From Anaerobutyricum hallii (GTDB lineage Bacteria; Bacillota; Clostridia; Lachnospirales; Lachnospiraceae), in the NCBI RefSeq assembly GCF_900209925.1, contig NZ_LT907978.1, positions 742,501 to 806,500 of the forward strand: 64,000 nt of DNA. The letters are read 5' to 3'. The notes under the pieces are model-generated. The model ran no database searches, was not told the origin of the DNA, and saw only the letters and a program-made list of their open reading frames with translations. A program made the translations under genes and the position numbers. Of this stretch, positions 36,568-45,769 are shown in pieces (the stretch's first letter is position 1; each line of letters begins with the position of its first letter).

Positions 36568-37350
36568 ATGCTTTTAGAACTAAAACATATTTATAAAAAT
36601 TATTTGCAGGATAAGATTGTCATACCAGTTCTTAAAGATGTGAATATCTCTATTGATGAGGGAGAATATGTGGCAATCATGGGCCCTTCCGGATCAGGAA
36701 AGACAACGTTGATGAATATCATAGGGTGTCTGGATCGGCCGACGAAGGGAGAATTTCTTTTAGAAGGGGAGTCTATTGTAGATTATAATGAAAATCGTCT
36801 CTCGGATCTTCGATTAAACACTTTGGGATTCGTATTCCAGAGTTTTAATCTTCTTCCGAAGCAGACCGCTCTTGATAACGTAGCACTTCCTTTAAGTTAT
36901 GCAGGAATACCGGTGAAGAAAAGAAAAGAGATTGCTTTTCAGGCATTGAAAAGAGTTGGACTGGCGGATAGAGTACATTTCCGTCCAAGTCAGCTTTCTG
37001 GTGGACAGCAGCAGCGTGTGGCGATAGCCAGAGCACTTGTGAATAATCCTAAGATTATTCTTGCTGATGAGCCTACCGGAGCTTTAGACAGCCGTTCCGG
37101 TATTCAGGTAATGAATCTGTTTCAGCAGTTAAATGAAGAAGGTGTTACGATTATTATGATTACGCATGATGCGAATATTGCCAATCATGCGAAAAAAGTA
37201 CTTCATATTTTTGATGGAGAGATTGTAGAAGATAAAGAAAGAAAAGAGAAAGAAAAACAACAGTCCGAAGTGCAGAGTGAGGCAGCAGAAAGTGTTTCAT
37301 CAGAATTAGAAAAAGATTTCGGAGTGAATGCATGGGAAGGAGAGATCTGA
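36568..37350 (+). CDS. MacB/LolD-type ABC transporter ATPase
   Basis: A 260-residue ATPase of the MacB/LolD/FtsE group. Walker A is GPSGSGKTT near residue 39, the Q-loop region is [10 protein letters not shown], the signature LSGGQQQR and Walker [13 protein letters not shown], with the H-loop at ITHD. The last 40 residues are a charged extension. It should drive the permease encoded two genes downstream. It starts 30 nt after the first adaptor, and the second adaptor's TTG start follows its stop by one base. Confidence 0.95.
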   Translation: MLLELKHIYKNYLQDKIVIPVLKDVNISIDEGEYVAIMGPSGSGKTTLMNIIGCLDRPTKGEFLLEGESIVDYNENRLSDLRLNTLGFVFQSFNLLPKQTALDNVALPLSYAGIPVKKRKEIAFQALKRVGLADRVHFRPSQLSGGQQQRVAIARALVNNPKIILADEPTGALDSRSGIQVMNLFQQLNEEGVTIIMITHDANIANHAKKVLHIFDGEIVEDKERKEKEKQQSEVQSEAAESVSSELEKDFGVNAWEGEI

Positions 37351-37351
37351 T

Positions 37352-40300
37352 TTGAAGGGAAAGAAGAAGATACTGCTTGCTGTAGTTTTAGTTCTCGTTA
37401 TGGCAGTTGGAATCACTTCCATTATTGTTATAAGAAAGAGAAATAAAATTGTAGTAAAAGTATTCCCGGTAAGTATGCTGAACAGTTCTGACTGGTTTGA
37501 TACAGATACTTCTCTTACGGGAACGCTTACTTCAGATTTTATACAGGAAGTACATGTTTCCGGTGGACAAAAAGTAAAGAAGATTTATGTCAAAAAAGGT
37601 GATAAAGTTAAAAAAGGCGATGTTCTTTTGAAGTATAATGTTGCGGAAAAAGAACTGGATTTAAAACTTCAGAAGCTTCAGATGCAGTCATCTGAGTTGG
37701 AAATTGCTGAGATGGAGAAGGAATTAAAGAAGCTTAAAAACACAAAGACAGTTGGTTCAATTGATACGGGAAACAGCAGAGTGATGGATGCATCTGTTAA
37801 TCTTTCTGATATAAAGGGAACAAGCCTTCGCTACCTTATGGCAGAGGCGGAAAGGGATGGAACTACCGCAGTGAGCAATTCGAAAGCTACGAATGAGGCA
37901 GATGGAAGCAGCTCAGGTTCTGAAAGTGGAAGTGGCGCCGGCTCCGAGAGTGGTTCAGGAAGTGGAAGTGGCTCAGGCTCCGAAAGTGGTTCTGGAAATG
38001 GAGGCAGCGCTGGCTCCGAGAGTGGTTCAGGAAGTGGAAGTAGCTCAGGCTCCGAGAGTGGTTCAGGAAGTGGAAGTAGCTCAGGCTCCGAAAGTGGTTC
38101 AGGAAGTGGAAGCGGCTCAGGCTCCGAGAGTGGTTCAGGAAGTGGAAGTGGCTCAGGCTCCGAAAGTGGTTCAGGAAGTGGAGGCAGCGCCGGTTCCGAA
38201 GGCGGTTCTGGAAGTGGAGGCAGCTCAGGCTCCGAAGGTGGTTCTGGAGAAGAATCAGGAAAGGATGATGCGACACCAAAAGAGAATATTAATAGTCTTG
38301 AGGATGCATCGGGAAAAGGAACAAAAGACGATAAATACATCTTTAATTTGAAAAAAGGTGGAAAAATCAGTGGTTCAGTTATTAAACAATTAAAAGATAA
38401 AGGTGAGAATGGTTATGCAGTAGTTAAAGAATATGATGGAGATGATACTAGTACATATACCTTGACACCAGATAAATTATCAAAGATTAATGTAAAAGAA
38501 GGTAAAATGTATTCTGTTGAAGAATTGAAAAATGGTGGAGATGAAGATATTGTAGGTAATATTTCATCAGAAGAAAACTATATCAAAGGTTCAGGAACAG
38601 AAGAAGATCCATATATATATAATTTAAATATTAATGGCTCTGTTGTAGGTAGTGCAATTCGAAATTTACAAAAAGATGGAAAATATGCAAAGTTTATTGA
38701 GTATGAAAATGAAAAGCAGACAGGAAAAACTTATACATTAACTCCAGACACATTATTTAGAACAGACATTACATCTGAAGAAAATTATACAATATCTTCG
38801 TTAAATGAATTGACTAAGGTATCTTATATAGAATTGCCGAAAGCAATAACAAGTATAGATGATAAGGATGAATATGATAGTTCAGATGAAAAATATGTAT
38901 ATTATTTGAGTGATAATGGAGTTATTAAAGGTTCTGTAATTAAAGAGTTAATAAAAAATAAAAATAATGCAGAGTTTATTTCCTATGCTTCTGAAAAAGA
39001 TTACAAAGCAGGAAATAAGCAGTTTACATTATCTATAAATGCAGATACTAAGTTTAAGAATATTTTATTAGATTCAACGCAATACGCTATTTCAGATTTA
39101 ATAGATAATGTAAAGAAAGAGGATTCAGCGGCTACAACAACTGAGAATAAAGGAAATACTGTTCCAACAACAAATAAGACACCGACGCCGGCGGCAGATA
39201 AGGAAATCAAGTTTAAACAGAATCGAAAGAAAGTAAAAGCGGGTAATGGCTATCTCTTTTCTGTAGTGTCTAAAGATGGAAGCTGGGGAAATGGAGAGGA
39301 TGACCAGAGTAAGGTTACATGGACTTTATCAAATAATATTTCAAAGTATACAAGTATTGAGAAGACGAAGTCTGGTGTTTGGTTATATGTAGATGAAGGA
39401 GAACCGTCTTCTTCTATTACACTTACTGCGCAGGTTAAGAATGTAAAAGGTATTTCTAAAACTAAGATATCAAGAACGTTGGTTGTGAAAGAAGCGGATA
39501 CCAGCGGTGGAGATAATACTGGCGGAGACGGCGGTGATGATGGAGATGGCGGTTCTGGCATTGACGATGGCAGTGGAGATAATGACGGTGATGATGGCAA
39601 TAATTATACTGCAGCAGAGTTAAGGGAAGCAATTGCCGAAAAAGAAGATGAAATTTCTGAAGCCAAACAAGATCTTCATGAAGCGCAGATTAACTACAAT
39701 GAAGCAAAAGCAGAAGTAGATAAAGCGACAGTTAAGGCAAAGATTGCCGGTACGGTTACTACTTCATGCGATAAAGGAACGGTTCCTACAGATGGTTCGG
39801 CGGCTATCGTAGTTAAGGCAGCAGATGGAATGTATGTTAAGACTTCGATTAGCGAGATGGAACTTAGCAATATAAAGGTTGGTGGAACGATCAAATGTGT
39901 ATCTAGTGATACAGGAGATGAGTATACCGCAGAAGTAAAGGAAATTTCGGATTTCCCTACCGGAGACAGTAGTAATGATGGAGGAAGTTCCAATCCAAAT
40001 AGTTCTTATTATCCGGTCATTGGCTTTATTAAAGATGCAGATGGTTTGAGTCCGGGTGGTTCTGTCGAAGTTTCTTATAGTTCAAAGTCTATGGGAACAG
40101 CGAATGATAATGCAATCTATATTCAGAAAGCATATATCCGCACAGAAGACAAAAAGAATTATGTTTATATTCGTGATAAAAAGACAAAGCGTCTGAAGAA
40201 GCAGTATGTCAAAGTTGGAAAGACTATGAATGGCCAGTATGTGGAAATTATATCCGGACTGACAGATGAAGATAACATTGCCTTCCCTTATGGAAAGAAC

Positions 40301-40357
40301 TTAAGAGAAGGAGTTAAAACGAAGATTTCCGAAGATGACAGCGAAATGATTTATTAA
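37352..40357 (+). CDS. Giant efflux adaptor with Ser/Gly-rich and repeat-domain insert
   Basis: A 1001-residue HlyD-type adaptor, about twice the usual length. A membrane helix at about 5-25 and the lipoyl half (YVKKGDKVKKGDVLLKYN) are followed by helix one of the hairpin. A Ser/Gly/Glu tract (about 185-302), three related units of about 90 residues (about 320-590), and an Ig-like segment (FKQNRKKVKAGNGYLFSV, about 610-715) are inserted, before an Asp/Gly linker and helix two (LREAIAEKEDEISEAKQDL). The second lipoyl half and a barrel finish it. The TTG at 37352 is chosen by AAGGAGAG nine bases upstream; an ATG at 37328 overlaps the ATPase gene. Confidence 0.83.
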   Translation: MKGKKKILLAVVLVLVMAVGITSIIVIRKRNKIVVKVFPVSMLNSSDWFDTDTSLTGTLTSDFIQEVHVSGGQKVKKIYVKKGDKVKKGDVLLKYNVAEKELDLKLQKLQMQSSELEIAEMEKELKKLKNTKTVGSIDTGNSRVMDASVNLSDIKGTSLRYLMAEAERDGTTAVSNSKATNEADGSSSGSESGSGAGSESGSGSGSGSGSESGSGNGGSAGSESGSGSGSSSGSESGSGSGSSSGSESGSGSGSGSGSESGSGSGSGSGSESGSGSGGSAGSEGGSGSGGSSGSEGGSGEESGKDDATPKENINSLEDASGKGTKDDKYIFNLKKGGKISGSVIKQLKDKGENGYAVVKEYDGDDTSTYTLTPDKLSKINVKEGKMYSVEELKNGGDEDIVGNISSEENYIKGSGTEEDPYIYNLNINGSVVGSAIRNLQKDGKYAKFIEYENEKQTGKTYTLTPDTLFRTDITSEENYTISSLNELTKVSYIELPKAITSIDDKDEYDSSDEKYVYYLSDNGVIKGSVIKELIKNKNNAEFISYASEKDYKAGNKQFTLSINADTKFKNILLDSTQYAISDLIDNVKKEDSAATTTENKGNTVPTTNKTPTPAADKEIKFKQNRKKVKAGNGYLFSVVSKDGSWGNGEDDQSKVTWTLSNNISKYTSIEKTKSGVWLYVDEGEPSSSITLTAQVKNVKGISKTKISRTLVVKEADTSGGDNTGGDGGDDGDGGSGIDDGSGDNDGDDGNNYTAAELREAIAEKEDEISEAKQDLHEAQINYNEAKAEVDKATVKAKIAGTVTTSCDKGTVPTDGSAAIVVKAADGMYVKTSISEMELSNIKVGGTIKCVSSDTGDEYTAEVKEISDFPTGDSSNDGGSSNPNSSYYPVIGFIKDADGLSPGGSVEVSYSSKSMGTANDNAIYIQKAYIRTEDKKNYVYIRDKKTKRLKKQYVKVGKTMNGQYVEIISGLTDEDNIAFPYGKNLREGVKTKISEDDSEMIY
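37906..38259 (+). repeat. 36-bp tandem repeat encoding the Ser/Gly/Glu tract
   Basis: About nine imperfect units of 36 bp, each encoding SGSESGSGSGSG-like sequence, form an in-frame minisatellite. Unit number can be expected to vary between strains. The GC content is clearly above that of the repeat-domain region which follows. Confidence 0.9.
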
Positions 40358-40368
40358 GGAGGAGAACG

Positions 40369-41625
40369 ATGCTTGAAAATATAAGATTATCTTTTCAGGG
40401 TGTATGGAGTCACAGACTGCGTTCTTTCCTGACGATGCTGGGCATCATTATCGGTATTGCGGCAATTATTGCCATTGTATCAACAATTAAAGGAACGAAT
40501 GAACAGATTAAAAAGAATCTGATCGGTTCTGGTACCAATACAACAACAGTACAGTTAACAGAAAGTGGAAACTATCCAGCAGAAATGGAATATGGAATTC
40601 CGAAGGGAATTCCTGTTCTTGATGATGCCATGCGTGAACAGTTAGCTGAGCTTTCTCATGTAAAAGATGCTTCCCTTTATATGTCACGTACACAGGTAGA
40701 TTACATTTACTATAATTCAACAGTGCTTTCCGGTGGGCAGTTGATCGGGGCAGATTCTCATTATCTTGGAACCTGTGGTTATGTAATGAAAAAAGGAAGA
40801 GGCTTTACGGAGAGCGATTATGAGAAGTATCGTAAAGTGGCAGTAGTAGACAGTGTAGCAGCCGACTCTCTTTTTGGAAATGAGAATCCGGTAGGAAAGA
40901 CCATTGATATAAAAGGAGAGCCATTTATTGTTGTTGGTGTCATTGAAGAGTCTACCGCCTTCAGCCCGGTAATTAATTCTGTAGAGGATTATTATACTTA
41001 TGTATATAACGACGGAAGTGCGAGTGGTATTGTTGTAATTCCTGATGTGGACTGGAATATTGTTCAGCAGTATGATGAGCCACAGAATGCAAAGCTGCTG
41101 GCAGATTCTACAGATAATATGACATCTGTTGGAAAAGCAGCACAGACCTTATTAAACGAAACGGTAACAAATAAAGATATCAAATATCGTGCGGCAAATA
41201 TGAATGAGACCGCAGAAGAAAGTCAGCAGGTAAGCGCAACGACAAATAAACAGTTAATATGGATCGCAAGTATTTCATTATTAGTTGGTGGTATCGGTGT
41301 TATGAATATTATGCTTGTATCCGTAACAGAGCGTACAAGAGAAATCGGTTTGAAAAAGGCAATCGGTGCGAGAAAGAATCGAATACTGGCACAGTTCTTA
41401 ACAGAAGCAGCAGTACTGACCAGTCTTGGAGGTATCATTGGTACGATTACCGGTATTGCATTAGCAGAAGTTATCGGAAAGATATCAAATGTTCCAATTG
41501 CAATCAGTATACCGGCAGTTATTCTGGCAATTGCATTTTCTACAATAATCGGAGTAGTATTTGGATTACTTCCGGCAGTAAAAGCAGCTAATTTAGATCC
41601 AATCGTTGCATTACGCCATGAATAG
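40369..41625 (+). CDS. MacB/FtsX-type ABC transporter permease
   Basis: A 418-residue permease. An N-terminal membrane helix (SFLTMLGIIIGIAAIIAIV) is followed by a large extracellular MacB periplasmic-core-like domain (about 45-285) and three C-terminal helices (IASISLLVGGIGVMNIML, AVLTSLGGIIGTITGIAL, VILAIAFSTIIGVVFGLLP). The TERTREIGLKKAIGARKNRIL segment is the conserved FtsX cytosolic loop, and the tail AANLDPIVALRHE is typical of MacB. GGAGG precedes the ATG. It is the last operon gene. Confidence 0.94.
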   Translation: MLENIRLSFQGVWSHRLRSFLTMLGIIIGIAAIIAIVSTIKGTNEQIKKNLIGSGTNTTTVQLTESGNYPAEMEYGIPKGIPVLDDAMREQLAELSHVKDASLYMSRTQVDYIYYNSTVLSGGQLIGADSHYLGTCGYVMKKGRGFTESDYEKYRKVAVVDSVAADSLFGNENPVGKTIDIKGEPFIVVGVIEESTAFSPVINSVEDYYTYVYNDGSASGIVVIPDVDWNIVQQYDEPQNAKLLADSTDNMTSVGKAAQTLLNETVTNKDIKYRAANMNETAEESQQVSATTNKQLIWIASISLLVGGIGVMNIMLVSVTERTREIGLKKAIGARKNRILAQFLTEAAVLTSLGGIIGTITGIALAEVIGKISNVPIAISIPAVILAIAFSTIIGVVFGLLPAVKAANLDPIVALRHE

Positions 41626-41785
41626 TGTTATCATACATAAGTTAAAATATGCAAATGAAAATATGAAAATATGCAGAACGTAATATAACGGTGCCTGTAT
41701 TTTCTGGCTATATTCTTAGATATATTAAAAAATACAGGAATAAGATGTAAAAAGAACAATAAGTAATAGCTGATAGGAGAAGAGA

Positions 41786-43132
41786 ATGGGTAAATATTTT
41801 GGAACAGATGGTTTCCGCGGAGAAGCAAATGTAAATCTAACAGTAGAGCACGCATATCAGGTAGGTCGTTTTCTTGGATGGTATTATGGTAAAGATAAAG
41901 AAGAGAAATGCAAAGTTGTAATTGGTAAAGATACACGTCGTTCAAGCTACATGTTTGAATATTCTTTAGTAGCAGGACTTACAGCTTCAGGAGCAGATGT
42001 ATATTTACTGCATGTAACAACAACACCGAGCGTTTCTTATGTAGTAAGAACAGAAGATTTTGACTGTGGTATCATGATCTCTGCAAGCCATAATCCATAC
42101 TATGATAATGGAATTAAACTCATTAATTCTAAAGGCGAGAAGATGGATGAGGAAACGATCCTTAAAGTGGAAGATTATATTGATGGTAAGTTTGAAATTC
42201 CGATGGCAGTACGTGATCAGATTGGATGTACAGTTGATTATTCCGCAGGAAGAAATCGTTACATCGGTTATTTGATCTCTCTTGCAACACGTTCCTATAA
42301 GAATATGAAAGTAGGGTTGGACTGTGCTAATGGAAGTTCCTGGATGATCGCAAAGAGTGTTTTTGACGCATTAGGAGCAAAGACCTATGTGATCAATGCA
42401 CAGCCAGACGGACTGAATATTAATATGAATGCCGGTTCTACACATATCGAAGTGCTTCAGAAGTTTGTAAAAGAGAATCAGCTTGATGTGGGATTCGCCT
42501 TCGATGGGGATGCAGACCGTTGTATCGCTGTTGATGAGAATGGAAGCGTTGTAGATGGAGACCTCATTTTGTATGTTTACGGCAGATATCTTAAAGAAAA
42601 AGGTGAACTTCGTAATAATACAGTCGTAACAACAATTATGTCAAACTTTGGATTGTATAAAGCATTTGACGAACTTGGTGTTGATTATGAAAAGACACAG
42701 GTTGGAGATAAATATGTTTACGAAAATATGGTACAGAATGGACATCGTATCGGCGGTGAACAGTCAGGACATATTATTTTCAGTAAATATGCAACAACCG
42801 GAGACGGAATCCTTACAGCCATTAAGATGATGGAAGTAATGTTAGAGAAGAAGCAGTCTTTAGCAACATTGACATCACCGGTTCGTATTTATCCGCAGGT
42901 ACTTAAGAATGTACGTGTGAAGAGTAAACCGGAGGCACAGAATGATGCTGACGTACAGGCAGCAGTAAAGCAGGTTGCAGAAACACTTGGGGCGACAGGA
43001 AGAATTCTTGTTCGTGAAAGTGGTACAGAGCCAGTGATACGTGTTATGGTAGAAGCGGAAACAAAGGAAGAATGTGAAAAGTATGTTGATTCGGTAATTG
43101 AAGTTATCGAGAAAAAAGGTCATTGTGCATAA
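41786..43132 (+). CDS. glmM: Phosphoglucosamine mutase
   Basis: A 448-residue phosphohexomutase that converts glucosamine-6-phosphate to glucosamine-1-phosphate for UDP-GlcNAc and peptidoglycan. It opens with YFGTDGFRGEAN, has the active-site phosphoserine loop ISASHNPYYDNG, the metal site FDGDADRC, the sugar loop GGEQSGH and the phosphate loop RESGTEPVIRVM. Length matches GlmM. GGAGAAG precedes the ATG. It shares the cell-wall theme with murF downstream but a terminator hairpin separates them. Confidence 0.95.
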   Translation: MGKYFGTDGFRGEANVNLTVEHAYQVGRFLGWYYGKDKEEKCKVVIGKDTRRSSYMFEYSLVAGLTASGADVYLLHVTTTPSVSYVVRTEDFDCGIMISASHNPYYDNGIKLINSKGEKMDEETILKVEDYIDGKFEIPMAVRDQIGCTVDYSAGRNRYIGYLISLATRSYKNMKVGLDCANGSSWMIAKSVFDALGAKTYVINAQPDGLNINMNAGSTHIEVLQKFVKENQLDVGFAFDGDADRCIAVDENGSVVDGDLILYVYGRYLKEKGELRNNTVVTTIMSNFGLYKAFDELGVDYEKTQVGDKYVYENMVQNGHRIGGEQSGHIIFSKYATTGDGILTAIKMMEVMLEKKQSLATLTSPVRIYPQVLKNVRVKSKPEAQNDADVQAAVKQVAETLGATGRILVRESGTEPVIRVMVEAETKEECEKYVDSVIEVIEKKGHCA

Positions 43133-43175
43133 AGTTTTTACTTAAATAGCTATTTTGCCAAAAACTAAAATAAAT

Positions 43176-43270
43176 AAGCATGATATAATAACTGCGCCTT
43201 AGAGCAAGCGATGGATGCAGCGCATCATCGTGCATTGACAGGAGGCAGTTGTTATATCATGCTTTTTTGT
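43176..43270 (+). terminator. Long hairpin terminator after glmM
   Basis: Arms of about 20 bases (43176-43195 and 43245-43264, AAGCATGATATAATAACTGC with one mismatch) enclose a 50-base loop that holds GAGCAAGCGATG. TTTTTT follows. The plan resembles the other long hairpins. Confidence 0.8.
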
Positions 43271-43377
43271 GCGTATTGTTTAATTTTTTATTTGGCTATA
43301 ATTGCTTCTACATTGCATTATGGAATGGATGTTATGAGCTTTTATAAAGCTTCATAAAATCTCTATAGAATTTCATC

Positions 43378-43406
43378 TTGAAATTTTAATTTTGATGATG
43401 TATAAT
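43378..43406 (+). promoter_or_regulatory. Promoter of murF
   Basis: TTGAAA (43378-43383), a 17-nt spacer and TATAAT (43401-43406). The start codon is 190 nt downstream, giving a long leader. Confidence 0.75.
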
Positions 43407-43434
43407 ATGTCAGAACAAATGTTTGGAAAAAGGA

Positions 43435-43511
43435 CTGCTCTTGCATCTGTTTACAGATTGCTGTAAGATATCAGATGGGAGATGACTCCCACCTCTGCAG
43501 GTGGCGAGCAG
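43435..43511 (+). ncRNA. Structured leader candidate upstream of murF
   Basis: Nested complementary segments suggest a multi-branched RNA: outer CTGCTC/GAGCAG, then CATCTG/CAGATG enclosing TTACAG/CTGTAA, then GGGAG/CTCCC, then CCACCT/AGGTGG. It lies within the 190-nt leader. I do not recognise a riboswitch class. The last hairpin recurs on the other strand at 7235, so a mobile-element relic is the alternative. The remaining gap 43133-43596 holds only the terminator and the promoter. Confidence 0.45.
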
Positions 43512-43596
43512 CAAGTTTGTATCATATGTTATGTTAGAATTTCCTGGAGAGATTTTAATTGACTAAAGATAGTATTTATTTATCAGGAGAATAATC

Positions 43597-44985
43597 ATGG
43601 AGAATATAACAATTAAAGATATTGTAAAGGCTGCCGAAGGACAGCTTTTATGTGGAGATGAGAATAAAGTAATCAAGGAGTTTTCAATCGATTCACGTTC
43701 CGGTAACGAGGATAGCATTTTTGTACCGATCATCGGGGAGAGAGTGGATGCACATAAGTTTATTGATGGCGCACTTAAGATAAATGGTGCGACGTTTACA
43801 TCAGAGCATGATAAGCCGTTAACTGGTTTTGAGGATAAGCCATGGATTAAAGTGGCAGATACAGTAGAAGCGATGCAGAAGGTAGGAACATTTTACAGGA
43901 ATCGTATGAATCTTCCGGTTGTTGCTGTAACAGGAAGTGTTGGAAAGACAACAACAAGAGAGATGATTAGCACAGCATTAGCTTCACAGAAGAGGGTATT
44001 CCAGACAATCGGGAATCAGAATAGTCAGATTGGTGTGCCATTAACTCTTTCTCATCTTACAGCGGAAGATGAGATTGCCGTTCTTGAAATTGGCATGAGT
44101 GAAAGAGGGCAGATTGAGAAGCTTACCAATATGATTCGTCCGAATATAGCAGTTGTGACGATGATTGGAGTAAGTCATATTGCACAGTTGAAAACTCAGG
44201 AGAATATTTGTCTGGAGAAGATGGATATTGTAAAGGGACTTCCGGAAGATGGTATAGTCTTTTTGAATGGAGATGATAAGTTCCTTGCACCATATCGTGG
44301 AAAGCTTTCTCACAGAACATTTTTTTATGGACTGAATAAGGAATGTGATTATCGAGCAGAAGAAGTACGTGTGCGGGATGGACAGACCCTGTTTCATTTT
44401 TATTACAAAGATGGCGAAGCAGAGAAGAATATGGAAGTTGTTCTTGGCACTATGGGAGAGCATAATGTACGTAATGCCTTAGTTGCATTAGGGGTCGCAC
44501 ATCAGATGGGACTTGACATGGAAGTGGCAGCGAAGGCACTTAGTACTTTCCATGGACAGCGTCAGCAGATGCATACATTAAAGAGCTGTACGTTGATTGA
44601 TGATACATATAATGCCAGCCCAGATTCTATGAAAGCAAGTATTTCGGTACTTTCTTCTATGGAAGGTGTGAAGGGCAGGAGAATTGCCGCACTGGCAGAT
44701 ATGCTTGAACTTGGAGAAAAGGAGAGGGATTATCATTATGAAGTAGGTAAGTTTATTGCTGGGACACAGGTAGATGAAGTTGCTGCCTACGGTGAACTTT
44801 CCGAAGAAATATTAAAAGGTATTGAAGACAATAATGCGAGAATTATTGTAAAGCATTTTGAGACAAGAGGGGAATTACAGGAGTATCTCTTAACATATGT
44901 ACATCCGGATGACGTACTTTTATTAAAAGCGTCTAACGGAATGAAGTTAAAAGAGATAGCAGAAGCATTTTTACAGAATGAATAA
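43597..44985 (+). CDS. murF: UDP-MurNAc-tripeptide--D-Ala-D-Ala ligase
   Basis: A 462-residue Mur ligase, which adds D-Ala-D-Ala to UDP-MurNAc-tripeptide in the cytoplasm. The N-terminal domain has FSIDSRSGNEDSIFVPI, the ATP loop is VTGSVGKTTTREM, and NQNSQIGVPLTL, EIGMSERGQI and the C-terminal IDDTYNASPDSMKAS and ALADMLELGE are diagnostic for MurF. An AGGAG precedes the ATG. The histidine phosphatase gene follows after 26 nt. Confidence 0.95.
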   Translation: MENITIKDIVKAAEGQLLCGDENKVIKEFSIDSRSGNEDSIFVPIIGERVDAHKFIDGALKINGATFTSEHDKPLTGFEDKPWIKVADTVEAMQKVGTFYRNRMNLPVVAVTGSVGKTTTREMISTALASQKRVFQTIGNQNSQIGVPLTLSHLTAEDEIAVLEIGMSERGQIEKLTNMIRPNIAVVTMIGVSHIAQLKTQENICLEKMDIVKGLPEDGIVFLNGDDKFLAPYRGKLSHRTFFYGLNKECDYRAEEVRVRDGQTLFHFYYKDGEAEKNMEVVLGTMGEHNVRNALVALGVAHQMGLDMEVAAKALSTFHGQRQQMHTLKSCTLIDDTYNASPDSMKASISVLSSMEGVKGRRIAALADMLELGEKERDYHYEVGKFIAGTQVDEVAAYGELSEEILKGIEDNNARIIVKHFETRGELQEYLLTYVHPDDVLLLKASNGMKLKEIAEAFLQNE

Positions 44986-45011
44986 TTTTCAGGAAAAAGG
45001 GAGCTTTACAG

Positions 45012-45683
45012 ATGAAGATATATATAATGAGACATGGAGAGACAAAGTGGAATAAGAGGAGTAAGCTTCAGGGACAGGTTGATATTCCTCTGGCACCTAA
45101 AGGTATCGAGCAGGCGCAGATGACAGCAGAAGGAATGAAGGAGATTCCTTTTGATCATATTTTTTCCAGTCCGTTAAAAAGAGCGTATAAAACGGCACAG
45201 ATTGTTCGCATGGACCGTCCGATAGAGATTGTCCGCGATGACCGTCTGAAGGAGATGAGTTTTGGAACCTCCGAGGGAAAGTGTATCGGAAAGATTATGG
45301 AGAATCCGGCAATGACACGCTATCAGAGATTCCGTCTTGATCCAGAACATTTTCGCCCAGCAAAGTATGGAGAATATTTCCAGGATGTTTTAAGACGAAC
45401 TGACGAATTCTTTAAAGAGGAGATTATTCCATTGGAAGGGAAAGCAGAGAATGTTCTTATTGTGGCACATGGCTGCGTAGTCAGAAGTTTTATCCTTAAT
45501 TTGACAGGACGTTCTCTTAGTCAGTTTTGGAAGACACCTTTTGGAAAGAATTGCTCTTCGGTGGCATTTGAATATAAAAATGGTGAAATAAATATGATTT
45601 ATGAGAATAAGTTATATTATGATACAGATTGTCCTGACTGGCAGCAGCAGATTCCTTCCTATAAAAAGGGACATAGAAAGTAA
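45012..45683 (+). CDS. Histidine phosphatase family protein
   Basis: A 223-residue phosphoglycerate-mutase-like phosphatase. The RHGETKWN catalytic histidine motif opens the protein. SSPLKRAYKTAQI, ERLKEMSFG-like RLKEMSFGTSEG, and VAHGCVVRSF supply the other catalytic residues. Substrates of the family vary widely and cannot be assigned. GGGAGC precedes the ATG. It is likely co-transcribed with murF. Confidence 0.9.
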   Translation: MKIYIMRHGETKWNKRSKLQGQVDIPLAPKGIEQAQMTAEGMKEIPFDHIFSSPLKRAYKTAQIVRMDRPIEIVRDDRLKEMSFGTSEGKCIGKIMENPAMTRYQRFRLDPEHFRPAKYGEYFQDVLRRTDEFFKEEIIPLEGKAENVLIVAHGCVVRSFILNLTGRSLSQFWKTPFGKNCSSVAFEYKNGEINMIYENKLYYDTDCPDWQQQIPSYKKGHRK

Positions 45684-45769
45684 ACATTTATAAGTGGATA
45701 TTTACAGGTGAATATCTATGAGAAGATATGTATAAAGGTAAGTAATTATAATAAAATTGTGAGGTATTT

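Noticed and set aside
37906-38259. Possible CRISPR-like regular repeat
   Set aside because: The units are contiguous, in frame and coding, with no unique spacers and no cas genes nearby.
37831-38351. Pro/Glu/Leu-rich and Val/Ala/Gln-rich open frames opposite or across the Ser/Gly tract
   Set aside because: They are by-products of the 36-bp repeat in other frames; codon periodicity belongs to the adaptor gene.
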